Of a stretch of 64,000 nucleotides of DNA, positions 27,570-35,472 are shown piece after piece. Below the pieces are notes generated by a model, which saw only the letters and a list, made by a program, of their open reading frames with translations, had not been told where the DNA came from and ran no database searches. A program made the position numbers and the translations under genes. The DNA comes from Gilliamella sp. ESL0441 (GTDB lineage: Bacteria > Pseudomonadota > Gammaproteobacteria > Enterobacterales > Orbaceae): positions 806,001 through 870,000 of the forward strand of contig NZ_CP048264.1 of NCBI RefSeq assembly GCF_019469185.1, read 5' to 3'. Every line of letters starts with the position of its first letter. Position 1 is the stretch's first letter.

Positions 27570-28193
27570 TTATAAATCTTCAATGAAAACGAGTAAATTT
27601 CCATTTTTAAAAGAGATTTTAACTGTATCGGATATTGCTTTATTTCTTAAACTGATTAAACCACCAAAAGTGAGAGTTTGGTTTTCTAAAGGGTACTGAA
27701 AACCAGTAATTGTTAAATGGTTGACTTTTGACAATGGAATTAATGAAATCGTATGATTTTTAACATTTTTTATCTGATGTTGATGGTTAGCAAAAAAGAA
27801 GCGACCAAAATTATCATAAAACATAAAATCATATTTTTGATAGTACTTCATTGCGACTGAAAGATTACCCAGAAAATGGTCGCTAGCATTCCCTGAAGCG
27901 CCATATATTATAAATTGTGTAACGCCTTTGTCTGCTAAAAATAAAATTGCTTTTTCGAAATCAGTATAATTCTGATCTGGCGTTTGGATTATTTTAATGG
28001 AATGAGGTATTTTTTCCTGTTTATTTAAGCTATCTAAGTCTCCAATAATAAATTCAGGTACAATAGCAGTGCGAGATAAATAATTATGATAAGCTCCATC
28101 TGTGCAAGCAATATGGTTATAGTTATCTAGATCGTTAGGAAAGTTTTTAGGTATTTCACCATTAACAAACAAAAGAGCTTTACGTTGCGTCAT
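27570..28193 (-). CDS. thiN: thiamine pyrophosphokinase
   Basis: Transfers pyrophosphate from ATP to thiamine, giving the active cofactor directly. The 207 residues show the TPK order: ACTDGAYHNYL (about 29-39), PEFIIGDLDSL (about 46-56), the catalytic stretch TPDQNYTDFEKAILFL, and GASGNASDHFLGNL in the nucleotide-binding half, followed by a beta-rich thiamine-binding domain. Enteric bacteria usually make thiamine pyrophosphate through ThiL, so a TPK suggests uptake of preformed thiamine (inference). It lies 21 bases after rimI on the same strand. Confidence 0.88.
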   Translation of the reverse strand: MTQRKALLFVNGEIPKNFPNDLDNYNHIACTDGAYHNYLSRTAIVPEFIIGDLDSLNKQEKIPHSIKIIQTPDQNYTDFEKAILFLADKGVTQFIIYGASGNASDHFLGNLSVAMKYYQKYDFMFYDNFGRFFFANHQHQIKNVKNHTISLIPLSKVNHLTITGFQYPLENQTLTFGGLISLRNKAISDTVKISFKNGNLLVFIEDL

Positions 28194-28214
28194 TGTTATT
28201 TCCTTTAGGCTTTT

Positions 28215-28676
28215 TTATAAAGCTAATGTATAGGCCATAATAATTGCATCTTCTTGTTCACCACTAACGGTTGGGTAATAATTTTTTCGAACTGTTATTT
28301 CATTAAATCCGACAGAATTATACAACTCAATTGCTGGATAATTTGATTCTCTCACTTCTAACCATAATGTTTTAATAACATGGGGTGAAGTGATTTGTAA
28401 TAAGCGTTCAATTAAATTATTCAATAAATCTTTAGCTAGTCCTTGCCCTCTAAATTGAGGATGAATTGCTATGTTAAATAAGTTTGCTTCATCGGCAACG
28501 TTTTGGCAGATACAAAATCCAACAATTTGATGGTTAATTTCAACTTTCAGATTTAAGTAATGTTCGCCTTGATTAGAAGCTAATGTTTTTTTTGACCAAG
28601 GTATAGCATGACATAGTAATTCAATTTTATAAACTTCTTCTAAATCATCAGTGCTCAGGGTGGAAATAGTTTTCAT
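28215..28676 (-). CDS. rimI: ribosomal protein S18 alanine N-acetyltransferase RimI
   Basis: GNAT-family enzyme that acetylates the N-terminal alanine of ribosomal protein S18. The 153 residues have the acetyl-CoA loop in HPQFRGQGLAKDLL, preceded by the beta-strand NLFNIAIHP, and the C-terminal AIELYNSVGFNEITVRKNYY motif typical of RimI. It overlaps the end of holD by 29 bases, an arrangement also known in enteric bacteria. Confidence 0.94.
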   Translation of the reverse strand: MKTISTLSTDDLEEVYKIELLCHAIPWSKKTLASNQGEHYLNLKVEINHQIVGFCICQNVADEANLFNIAIHPQFRGQGLAKDLLNNLIERLLQITSPHVIKTLWLEVRESNYPAIELYNSVGFNEITVRKNYYPTVSGEQEDAIIMAYTLAL

Positions 28677-29052
28677 ATTGACATAATTGTTGCCAAAGTT
28701 GGCGTTTTTGTTTCGGTTGAGTTGCTAAAAGATCCAAATTAACTGTTTCAATAATAAGTGGATTTACCCAAGAATTATCCGGCTTTATATCGATAAACCA
28801 AATAACTGTATTTACTTCGTTTGCAGGCATGATTAATTGTGCGGGTGTTAACACTAAAACCTGATCTTCCTTAAGACCGATTGCATTCAAAATATCATAA
28901 TAGATTTTTTGATTAGGTTTGTTGTCAGCAACAACAATTAAACGGATATTATCGCTGATATGTGTCGCTATTTCACCTTTAAAAACATGCGCATTACGCA
29001 ATACATATTGCGTTATATTACATTGCTGTAAATACCAATCAAGCTGAGCCAT
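28648..29052 (-). CDS. holD: DNA polymerase III psi subunit
   Basis: 134-residue psi subunit that links the clamp-loader complex to chi and single-strand binding protein. It matches E. coli HolD in layout: N-terminal DWYLQQCNITQYVLRNAHVFKGEIA, a central LTPAQL segment and C-terminal LWQQLCQYENYFHPE. The N-terminal segment is the part that binds the clamp loader in E. coli. It is divergent from rsmC (87 bases), as in E. coli. Confidence 0.9.
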   Translation of the reverse strand: MAQLDWYLQQCNITQYVLRNAHVFKGEIATHISDNIRLIVVADNKPNQKIYYDILNAIGLKEDQVLVLTPAQLIMPANEVNTVIWFIDIKPDNSWVNPLIIETVNLDLLATQPKQKRQLWQQLCQYENYFHPEH

Positions 29053-29139
29053 TATTCAATTTATGTTTTTATTAGAGATTAAAGTTAGTTAATTGTATAA
29101 TCATTGCATCAATTTATAAAGGTTTTTCATTGAGGCATT

Positions 29140-30180
29140 ATGGCAACATCCGCTTTTACTCCTGCAAGTCAAGTACTTGAACGCCACCAAACATTATTTA
29201 GCGATAAAAATATTATTATTGCTGGTGATATCCAAGATAGTTATCCCATCGTTATTGCTGCTAATCAAGTTAAAATTCATTGTTCACAATTTCATACCTA
29301 TTTGCGTCTAAAAAATAGTCGCAAAGGCACTGAAATCGATTTTTCTCTTCTGCCTAATGAAGATTTTTGTAACGGCATGAATACGTTAATCTATTATTGG
29401 CCAAAAACAAAAAGCGAAGCCCAATTTCAGCTCTCTTATCTATTAAATAATATGCCAAAAGATAGTGATATCTTTATTGTTGGTGAAAATCGAACGGGGG
29501 TGAAAAGTGTTGAGTCGCTTCTCGCTGATTTTGGTGTCATCCAAAAAATTGACAGCGCAAGGCGTTGTGGTTTGTATCATTTTCAAGCTGAAAGTCGTTT
29601 GGCATTTGATCTTAGTGAATGGTGGTTAAATTATCATTTATCCATTGAAGATCAAGATATTGAAATTAAGAGTTTACCGGGCGTATTTAGTCAAAAAGGA
29701 TTAGATGCCGGAAGTGAACTGCTAATAAATGCGTTAGTTGATCATGCTGATATTATTAAAGGCAATGTGTTAGATGTAGGATGCGGAGCAGGGGTGTTAT
29801 CAACCGTGTTGGGTAAATTGTATCCTGAAATCAATCTTACTTTGTCTGATGTTAGCGTTGCTGCCATTGAATCAAGTAAAGCAACGATAAATGCCAATCA
29901 TATTGATGCAACGGTTGTTGCCAGCGATGTATTTTCAAATATTAATGATAAATATCATCTTATTGTGTCTAATCCCCCTTTTCATGATGGTAAAGAAACC
30001 AGTTATACGGCAGTAAACACACTGATTAAAGAGGCAAAAAAACATTTAAAATTAAATGGCTACCTTTGTATTGTGGCAAACTCATTTTTACCTTATCAAG
30101 CTATTTTAGACGAAACCTTCAAAAGCGTTGAAGTCATTGCACAAACAACCAAATTTAGAGTTTATTTAGCTTGTCATTAA
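29140..30180 (+). CDS. rsmC: 16S rRNA (guanine1207-N2)-methyltransferase RsmC
   Basis: Methylates G1207 of 16S rRNA in the 30S subunit. The 346 residues comprise an N-terminal non-catalytic methyltransferase-like domain (1-165) and a C-terminal catalytic domain with the SAM-binding motif VLDVGCGAGVL (210-219) and the catalytic NPPFHDG (278-284). The length matches E. coli RsmC (343). A strong hairpin follows. Confidence 0.95.
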   Translation: MATSAFTPASQVLERHQTLFSDKNIIIAGDIQDSYPIVIAANQVKIHCSQFHTYLRLKNSRKGTEIDFSLLPNEDFCNGMNTLIYYWPKTKSEAQFQLSYLLNNMPKDSDIFIVGENRTGVKSVESLLADFGVIQKIDSARRCGLYHFQAESRLAFDLSEWWLNYHLSIEDQDIEIKSLPGVFSQKGLDAGSELLINALVDHADIIKGNVLDVGCGAGVLSTVLGKLYPEINLTLSDVSVAAIESSKATINANHIDATVVASDVFSNINDKYHLIVSNPPFHDGKETSYTAVNTLIKEAKKHLKLNGYLCIVANSFLPYQAILDETFKSVEVIAQTTKFRVYLACH

Positions 30181-30202
30181 CTGATAATTCCAAGCAAGCA
30201 AA

Positions 30203-30228
30203 AAAGTTACGGTTTTTACCGTAACTTT
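30203..30228. terminator. bidirectional terminator between rsmC and hemN
   Basis: AAAGTTACGGT (30203-30213) and ACCGTAACTTT (30218-30228) form a perfect 11-bp stem with a 4-base loop. On the minus strand it is followed by a T-run, so it fits as terminator for hemN and, more weakly, for rsmC. Confidence 0.8.
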
Positions 30229-30268
30229 GCCTTTAATACATCATCAAAAGAGTGGGGGGAATTAGTGA

Positions 30269-31672
30269 CTAAATCACTCTTGAAAACTGCTGTTGCCGTG
30301 CTTGTTGTCTCATATAGCTATCAAAACACATGCAAATATTACGGATAAGCAGATGGCCTTTAGGATTAACAATAATGGCATCGTCTGTTACTGTGACTAA
30401 TCCATCTTTGACTAATGGGTCAAGCAAGGTTAAATCTTCGGCAAAATAGTGATCAAATCGGATTTGATACCGCTGTTCAATCGCTTGTTTATCTAAATAG
30501 AAATGACAAATAAGCTGTTTTATCACATCACGACGAATTTTATCATCTTCCTTTAAGGAAAACCCTTTCCATAAACCATTACCACTTAATTCAACTTGTT
30601 GTTGATAAAGTTTAAGATCTTTTTGATTTTGTGCATAACTATCACCCAGCATACTAATGGCTGATACGCCAAGCCCTAATAAATCCGCCTTCCCTTGGGT
30701 AGTATAACCTTGGAAATTTCGATGTAATTTATTTTGCTGCTGGGCAATTGCCAGTTCGTCAGTCGGTTTTGCAAAATGATCCATACCAATAAAGCGATAC
30801 CCTGCTTGGGTTAACTTTTGAATACTGGTCTGTAAAATCTGTAATTTTGCATGAGCATTAGGTAAATCGTGGTCTTTAATTTTGCGTTGTGCTGCAAATC
30901 GGCTAGGTAAATGGGCATAATTAAAGACACTTAAACGATCGGGTGAGATATCAATCACTTTATCCAATGTTTCGGTAAAACTGTCAACCGTTTGTTTAGG
31001 TAATCCATAAATAAGATCTAAACTAATTGAATGAAAACGGTTTTTTCTTGCTTGAAGGATCAAGGATCGAATGAGTTGTTCATCTTGTTCACGATTGATT
31101 AAATTCTGTATTTCATGATTAAAATCCTGAATCCCCATACTTAATCGATTAAAGCCCAAATTGGCTAGATGATCAATAGTTTGTGGGGTAATTTCCCTTG
31201 GATCGATTTCGATTGAAAGTTCAGCGTGGGTATCAAAATGGAAGTGCTTTTTTAACGAGGTAATAAGTCGAGTAATCTCGTCATGCGTTAAAAAAGTCGG
31301 TGTACCGCCTCCCCAATGCATTTGAGTGACGGTGCGATCTTTAAATAACTGAGAACGTGAAGCTATTTCCCGTTCCAGTATATCTAAGTATTGGGTGACT
31401 TTTTGGGTTTGTCGGGTAACCAGTTTATTACACCCACAAAAATAACAAAGTTTATGGCAAAATGGGATATGAACATAAAGCGATAAAGGTCTATCCGCAA
31501 AGCGGGTGGCGGACAAGATAAAGTCTTGTTGGCTAAAATTTTCATTAAACTCTAACGCAGTAGGATAAGAAGTATAGCGTGGGCCTGAATAATTGTATTT
31601 TTCAATTAAACTTTGATCCCACAATTGTGTTTCTGCTAAGCTATTATTTTCGTCTAATTTTGTCTTTGACAT
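30269..31672 (-). CDS. hemN: oxygen-independent coproporphyrinogen III oxidase HemN
   Basis: Radical-SAM enzyme that decarboxylates coproporphyrinogen III to protoporphyrinogen IX without oxygen, for haem synthesis under anaerobic conditions. The 467 residues closely follow E. coli HemN: YNYSGPRYTSYPTALEF near the start, cluster ligands Cys72, Cys76 and Cys79 (CHKLCYFCGC), HWGGGTPT, and C-terminal NICMCFD...RQQQFSRVI. An in-frame ATG at 31684 is possible, but its AAAAGG lies only 2 bases ahead. Both starts overlap the small frame at 31644-31808. Confidence 0.95.
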   Translation of the reverse strand: MSKTKLDENNSLAETQLWDQSLIEKYNYSGPRYTSYPTALEFNENFSQQDFILSATRFADRPLSLYVHIPFCHKLCYFCGCNKLVTRQTQKVTQYLDILEREIASRSQLFKDRTVTQMHWGGGTPTFLTHDEITRLITSLKKHFHFDTHAELSIEIDPREITPQTIDHLANLGFNRLSMGIQDFNHEIQNLINREQDEQLIRSLILQARKNRFHSISLDLIYGLPKQTVDSFTETLDKVIDISPDRLSVFNYAHLPSRFAAQRKIKDHDLPNAHAKLQILQTSIQKLTQAGYRFIGMDHFAKPTDELAIAQQQNKLHRNFQGYTTQGKADLLGLGVSAISMLGDSYAQNQKDLKLYQQQVELSGNGLWKGFSLKEDDKIRRDVIKQLICHFYLDKQAIEQRYQIRFDHYFAEDLTLLDPLVKDGLVTVTDDAIIVNPKGHLLIRNICMCFDSYMRQQARQQQFSRVI

Positions 31673-31808
31673 GACTTTTTCCATGACCTTTTAAAATCGT
31701 TTTCTGTTTTGCCTTAACACGAAATTTAATCCGATTCGTTTTTCGAAGATAGAGTAAAGTACAAATAAATAGTCCAATATATAAACTAAGCATGATTAAC
31801 ATAGGCAT
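31644..31808 (-). CDS. candidate small membrane protein overlapping the hemN start
   Basis: A 54-codon frame on the minus strand. Residues 1-21 are hydrophobic (MPMLIMLSLYIGLFICTLLYL), followed by a strongly basic tail (RKTNRIKFRVKAKQK and on to KIRRK) with about a third Lys/Arg. This fits a single-span, positive-inside protein. It overlaps hemN by about 29 bases in another frame, which would allow translational coupling. The ribosome binding site is weak (GAGAG at distance). No known family recognised; it could be chance. Confidence 0.3.
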   Translation of the reverse strand: MPMLIMLSLYIGLFICTLLYLRKTNRIKFRVKAKQKTILKGHGKSHVKDKIRRK

Positions 31809-31952
31809 AATGATTGGCTCTCATTATTAAATATTTGATTGTACATTCATTCGACGGAACAGATTGATGTTGATATTTTAACAGCCAAACTATCACAAAT
31901 TCATCGCATTATATATCACAATAAATTAATGTAAATTTGTTCAGGTATGACG

Positions 31953-32441
31953 TCAATTACGTTTCAATAAACTCACAATATCTTCTTGTTTCTCTTCTTC
32001 ATCTTCAAAATCATCAACACTATAACCGAGTTGCTGCATCAATTCATCGATACGATTTAATTTAGTATCGAGATATGTTTGTTGCTCTTTTGTTAATTGG
32101 CTTCCACTTTCGACTAAATCAAGTAATTGCTCTAATTTAGGATCGTTTTCCAGTTGTTCCAATTCTTGCTCGGGTGAAAGAACTAATTTTTGCGTTTTCG
32201 GTTGTTTGATTTTATTGGTCGATTTCACTGATTCATCAGCAATTAACGAAATCGGTTTTTTACTACCAATGCGCGGATCTTTAACGGTTTTAGTAGTTGG
32301 TTTATTTTTTTGGGTTTCATTATTGAAACGAGAACCACTTGGTAAGCCTTTATGTTTGCGTTTTCGCTTGAGTGCCCAAGATTCTTCATTAATCTCTTGA
32401 CGGGTTTTTTTCTGTTTTTGTTTCGATTTGGTTTTTAACAT
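31953..32441 (-). CDS. yihI: Der GTPase-activating protein YihI
   Basis: Stimulates the GTPase Der, modulating 50S ribosome assembly. The 162 residues have the E. coli YihI layout: a Lys/Arg-rich N-terminus (KQKKTRQEINEESWALKRKRKHKG), the PGSR-like SGSRFN, the conserved KDPRIGSKKPI, and a helical acidic C-terminus (LDTKLNRIDELMQQLG ... EDEEEKQEDIVSLLKRN). It sits upstream of hemN as in E. coli. Confidence 0.93.
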   Translation of the reverse strand: MLKTKSKQKQKKTRQEINEESWALKRKRKHKGLPSGSRFNNETQKNKPTTKTVKDPRIGSKKPISLIADESVKSTNKIKQPKTQKLVLSPEQELEQLENDPKLEQLLDLVESGSQLTKEQQTYLDTKLNRIDELMQQLGYSVDDFEDEEEKQEDIVSLLKRN

Positions 32442-32608
32442 ATAATCTCTGTTTAATATTAGGACAAATATTTATTTAGGCTATTTTATCAGTTAGTCTT
32501 CAATATAGCTATGATCATGCATCAATGCTAATTTATGATTGTAAAAGTTAAGATTTATGTATAATCTTAACCCAATCAATTTAAATAGATGGAATTTGAG
32601 AACACGAC

Positions 32609-33547
32609 ATGATGAAAAATCATCTTAGTCCCTATATGCAGTTTAGCCGCCAAGAATGGGCTAGTTTGCGTAATGCTGAACCCATGACATTAACCCCTGA
32701 AGAACTGACTTCATTGCAAGGGATTAATGAAGATTTGTCCATAGATGAAGTCAGCGAAATTTACTTACCCTTATCCCGATTGCTCAACTACTATATTAAT
32801 AATAGTTTTAGCCGTCAGGCTGTTCTTGCCAAATTTTTAGGTAAAACCCAAAAAATTCCTTATGTTATCGGTATAGCAGGGAGTGTAGCAGTAGGTAAAA
32901 GTACAACTGCACGCGTTTTACAAGCACTATTAAGTCGTTGGCCTGAACATCGAAAAGTTGCATTAGTCACCACGGATGGTTTTTTATATCCTAATAAATA
33001 TCTTGAAGAGCGTGGCATAATGAACAAAAAAGGCTTTCCACAATCTTATGATATTAAAAGGTTGATCAATTTTGTTGCTGATGTAAAATCAGGTCAATCT
33101 CAAGTTAAAGCACCCGTCTATTCACATCTGGTTTATAATATTGTTGATAATGAAGAAATCGTTATAGATAGTCCTGATATTCTCATTTTAGAAGGATTAA
33201 ACGTATTACAAGGAACCTTAAATTTTACACAAAATACCAACCGAGTCTTTGTTTCGGATTATGTTGATTTTTCGATCTATGTTGATGCGGATTTGTCGCT
33301 TCTACATGATTGGTATGTGAATCGTTTTTTAAAATTTCGAGCTGGCGCCTTTAGTGATCCTAACTCATATTTTAATCATTATTCACAGCTTCCAGAGCAA
33401 GAAGCGATAAATATCGCTAATCGTCTTTGGCGAGAAATCAATGAATTAAATTTGATCGAAAACATTTTACCGACAAGAGAGCGAGCAAGTTTAATATTAA
33501 CGAAAGGCAAAAACCATAAAGTCGATTGTGTTCAATTAAGAAAATAA
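32609..33547 (+). CDS. coaA: pantothenate kinase (type I, CoaA)
   Basis: Phosphorylates pantothenate, the first and controlling step of coenzyme A synthesis. The 312 residues have the P-loop GSVAVGKS (91-98), TTDGFLYPN, the GFPQSYD segment, [15 protein letters not shown] and the C-terminal [14 protein letters not shown]. This is the feedback-inhibited type I enzyme of E. coli. The second codon is also ATG and may be the true start. The DUF1090 gene begins 17 bases downstream. Confidence 0.96.
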   Translation: MMKNHLSPYMQFSRQEWASLRNAEPMTLTPEELTSLQGINEDLSIDEVSEIYLPLSRLLNYYINNSFSRQAVLAKFLGKTQKIPYVIGIAGSVAVGKSTTARVLQALLSRWPEHRKVALVTTDGFLYPNKYLEERGIMNKKGFPQSYDIKRLINFVADVKSGQSQVKAPVYSHLVYNIVDNEEIVIDSPDILILEGLNVLQGTLNFTQNTNRVFVSDYVDFSIYVDADLSLLHDWYVNRFLKFRAGAFSDPNSYFNHYSQLPEQEAINIANRLWREINELNLIENILPTRERASLILTKGKNHKVDCVQLRK

Positions 33548-33564
33548 ACTTAAGAGGAATTATT

Positions 33565-34002
33565 ATGAAATCAACAATTAAGTCGTCTGTAAGTAAATTA
33601 ACACTGCTTTCTTTTTTAACAACCCTTACATTAGGTGTTTGTGCCGCAAACGTTGATGATCATGAAGGGCAAACGTGTGCCGGCAAAAAAGAGGCAATTG
33701 AAGCACAAATTACTGAAGCCCAAAAAACCGATAATGTTGAACGTGTTCAAGGATTAGAAAAAGCATTGTTAAATGTCAAAATGCATTGTAAAGATGATAA
33801 TTTAGAAGCCGAATACAAAAAAAATATTAACGAAAAAACTGAAAAAGTAGCAGAAAGACAAAAAGATTTAGCAGAGGCAAAACTCAAAGGTGATAACCAA
33901 AAAATCGAAGAAAAAACCGCAAAATTAAATGATGCTGAAAAAGAACTTGCGGAAGCTAAAGATAAATTGGACAACTTTTACAAAGCAGTGAAATCGAAAT
34001 AA
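33565..34002 (+). CDS. periplasmic DUF1090 protein (YqjC-like)
   Basis: 145 residues from the ATG at 33565, which has AAGAGGAA 7 bases ahead; the frame is open upstream inside coaA. A signal peptide (KLTLLSFLTTLTLGVCAANV) is followed by a helical charged body with two cysteines (QTCAGKK, KMHCKDD) and the DUF1090 hallmark EKVAERQKDLAEAKLKGDNQKIEEKTAKLNDAEKEL, a predicted coiled coil (described here in overlapping short pieces: VAERQKDLAEAK, KLNDAEKELAEAK). E. coli YqjC is the named relative and has no settled function. Confidence 0.88.
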   Translation: MKSTIKSSVSKLTLLSFLTTLTLGVCAANVDDHEGQTCAGKKEAIEAQITEAQKTDNVERVQGLEKALLNVKMHCKDDNLEAEYKKNINEKTEKVAERQKDLAEAKLKGDNQKIEEKTAKLNDAEKELAEAKDKLDNFYKAVKSK

Positions 34003-34038
34003 ATCTTAGTTTTTTAGCTTTTATTAACATTATTCTCC

Positions 34039-34098
34039 AAATTGTCATCATCAAAATAGTAATAACGTTGTGTGTTATCCCGTTGATGATGACAATTT
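34039..34098 (+). terminator. long perfect inverted repeat after the DUF1090 gene
   Basis: Arms of 16 bases (34039-34054 and 34083-34098) are perfect complements, starting AAATTGTCATC and ending GATGACAATTT. The 28-base loop has a smaller ATAAC/GTTAT pairing. TTTCTTATT follows. It probably terminates coaA-DUF1090, but is longer than an ordinary terminator. Confidence 0.5.
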
Positions 34099-34248
34099 TC
34101 TTATTCCACACCCATTACTATTGTTTAACCAAAATGACCCAATTTTCAAGCAAATTAAGTTAACTTTGCGTTTAACCCCGTTATGCGGAGTGATTAAGCA
34201 ATAGGCTAGACTTTTATCACAAAAAAAGGTAAGGTGTGCGCCTTATCA

Positions 34249-34285
34249 CGTGGTTCGTAAACCTCCCACGCAAAAAAACTAAGGA
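34249..34285 (+). promoter_or_regulatory. preQ1-I riboswitch upstream of queF
   Basis: P1 stem CGTGG (34249-34253) pairs with CCACG (34266-34270) around loop TTCGTAAACCTC; an A-rich tail CAAAAAAACTAAGG (34271-34284) follows. This is the compact preQ1-I plan: one hairpin, A-rich tail and a pseudoknot in which loop CCT (34262-34264) pairs with AGG (34282-34284). AGGA is also the queF ribosome binding site, 5 bases before its ATG, so preQ1 binding should block translation. Sequence and spacing resemble known preQ1-I elements; the call was made by eye. Confidence 0.8.
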
Positions 34286-34290
34286 AAATT

Positions 34291-34764
34291 ATGAGTAACG
34301 TTACACTATTAGGCGATCAGTCTGTTCGCTATCCGACAACTTATTGTCCAGAAATTCTGGAAACCTTTGATAATAAACATCCTGGTAATGACTATTTTGT
34401 AAAATTCAATTGTCCGGAATTTACCAGTCTTTGTCCTATCACCGGTCAACCCGATTTTGCAACGATCTACATTTCGTATGTACCGAATATCAAAATGGTC
34501 GAAAGTAAATCACTTAAGCTCTATATGTTCAGCTTCCGTAATCATGGTGATTATCATGAAGATTGCATTAATATCATCATGAAAGATCTGATTAAATTAA
34601 TGGATCCCAAATACATCGAAGTCTGGGGTAAGTTTACGCCACGAGGTGGTATTTCTATTGATCCTTATGCTAATTACGGTAAACCCGGCACTCACTGGGA
34701 ACAAATTGCGCTTAATCGTTTAGCTAATCACGATCTTTATCCTGAAAAAGTCGATAATCGCTAA
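34291..34764 (+). CDS. queF: 7-cyano-7-deazaguanine (preQ0) reductase QueF, unimodular type
   Basis: NADPH-dependent reduction of the nitrile preQ0 to the amine preQ1 for queuosine synthesis. It has 157 residues with the catalytic Cys48 ([12 protein letters not shown]) and Asp55 and the QueF motif [12 protein letters not shown] followed by [11 protein letters not shown]. coli QueF is a 282-residue bimodular protein; this short form is the Bacillus-like unimodular type, unusual for an enterobacterial relative. It is controlled by the riboswitch immediately upstream and is followed by queC after 27 bases. Confidence 0.94.
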   Translation: MSNVTLLGDQSVRYPTTYCPEILETFDNKHPGNDYFVKFNCPEFTSLCPITGQPDFATIYISYVPNIKMVESKSLKLYMFSFRNHGDYHEDCINIIMKDLIKLMDPKYIEVWGKFTPRGGISIDPYANYGKPGTHWEQIALNRLANHDLYPEKVDNR

Positions 34765-34791
34765 TCTCATCAGCCTAACAGGAATTTTTTA

Positions 34792-35451
34792 ATGCAACAT
34801 CGTAAAGCACTTGTGATATTTTCGGGTGGGCAAGATTCGACCACTTGCCTGCTGCAAGCCATTGCTGATTATGGACGTGAAAACGTTGAAACAATCAGCT
34901 TTCAATACGGTCAACGACATGCCATTGAGCTTGAAAAAGCCAAATGGATTGCTGACGATCTTGGTGTAAAGCAAACCCTGATTGATACTTCAGTGATCAA
35001 ACAAACGACCAATAATGCCTTGATTGATGACTCACAAGAAATCAAAGCCGCTCAAGAAGGGAATTATCCGAATACCTTTGTTGACGGGCGTAATATGCTA
35101 TTTTTATTGTTAGCGGGGTGTTATGCCAAACAACACGCTATTCAAGATATTATTATTGGCGTATGTGAAACTGATTTTAGTGGTTATCCGGATTGTCGAG
35201 ATATCTTTATTAAATCCATGAATGTATCGATGAATTTAGCCTTGGATTACACGTTTAACATCATCACCCCTTTAATGTATCTCACTAAAGCGCAAACATG
35301 GGAAATGGCTGATAAACTCGGTTATCTTGATTATATCCGACAACACACTCACACTTGTTATTACGGGGTTGACGGCGGATGTGGTCAGTGCCCAAGTTGT
35401 GAGCTGCGAGAAAAAGGGTTAAATCATTATTTAACTCATAACACTAAATAA
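34792..35451 (+). CDS. queC: 7-cyano-7-deazaguanine synthase QueC
   Basis: ATP-dependent conversion of 7-carboxy-7-deazaguanine to preQ0, the step before QueF. The 219 residues have the PP-loop [11 protein letters not shown] (about 10-20), the segment [15 protein letters not shown], and the zinc ligands Cys189, Cys197, Cys200 and Cys203 in [11 protein letters not shown]. Cotranscription with queF places both last steps of preQ1 synthesis under the same riboswitch. queD and queE are not in the window. Confidence 0.96.
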   Translation: MQHRKALVIFSGGQDSTTCLLQAIADYGRENVETISFQYGQRHAIELEKAKWIADDLGVKQTLIDTSVIKQTTNNALIDDSQEIKAAQEGNYPNTFVDGRNMLFLLLAGCYAKQHAIQDIIIGVCETDFSGYPDCRDIFIKSMNVSMNLALDYTFNIITPLMYLTKAQTWEMADKLGYLDYIRQHTHTCYYGVDGGCGQCPSCELREKGLNHYLTHNTK

Positions 35452-35472
35452 TATTATTTAAAGGGTAATAGC

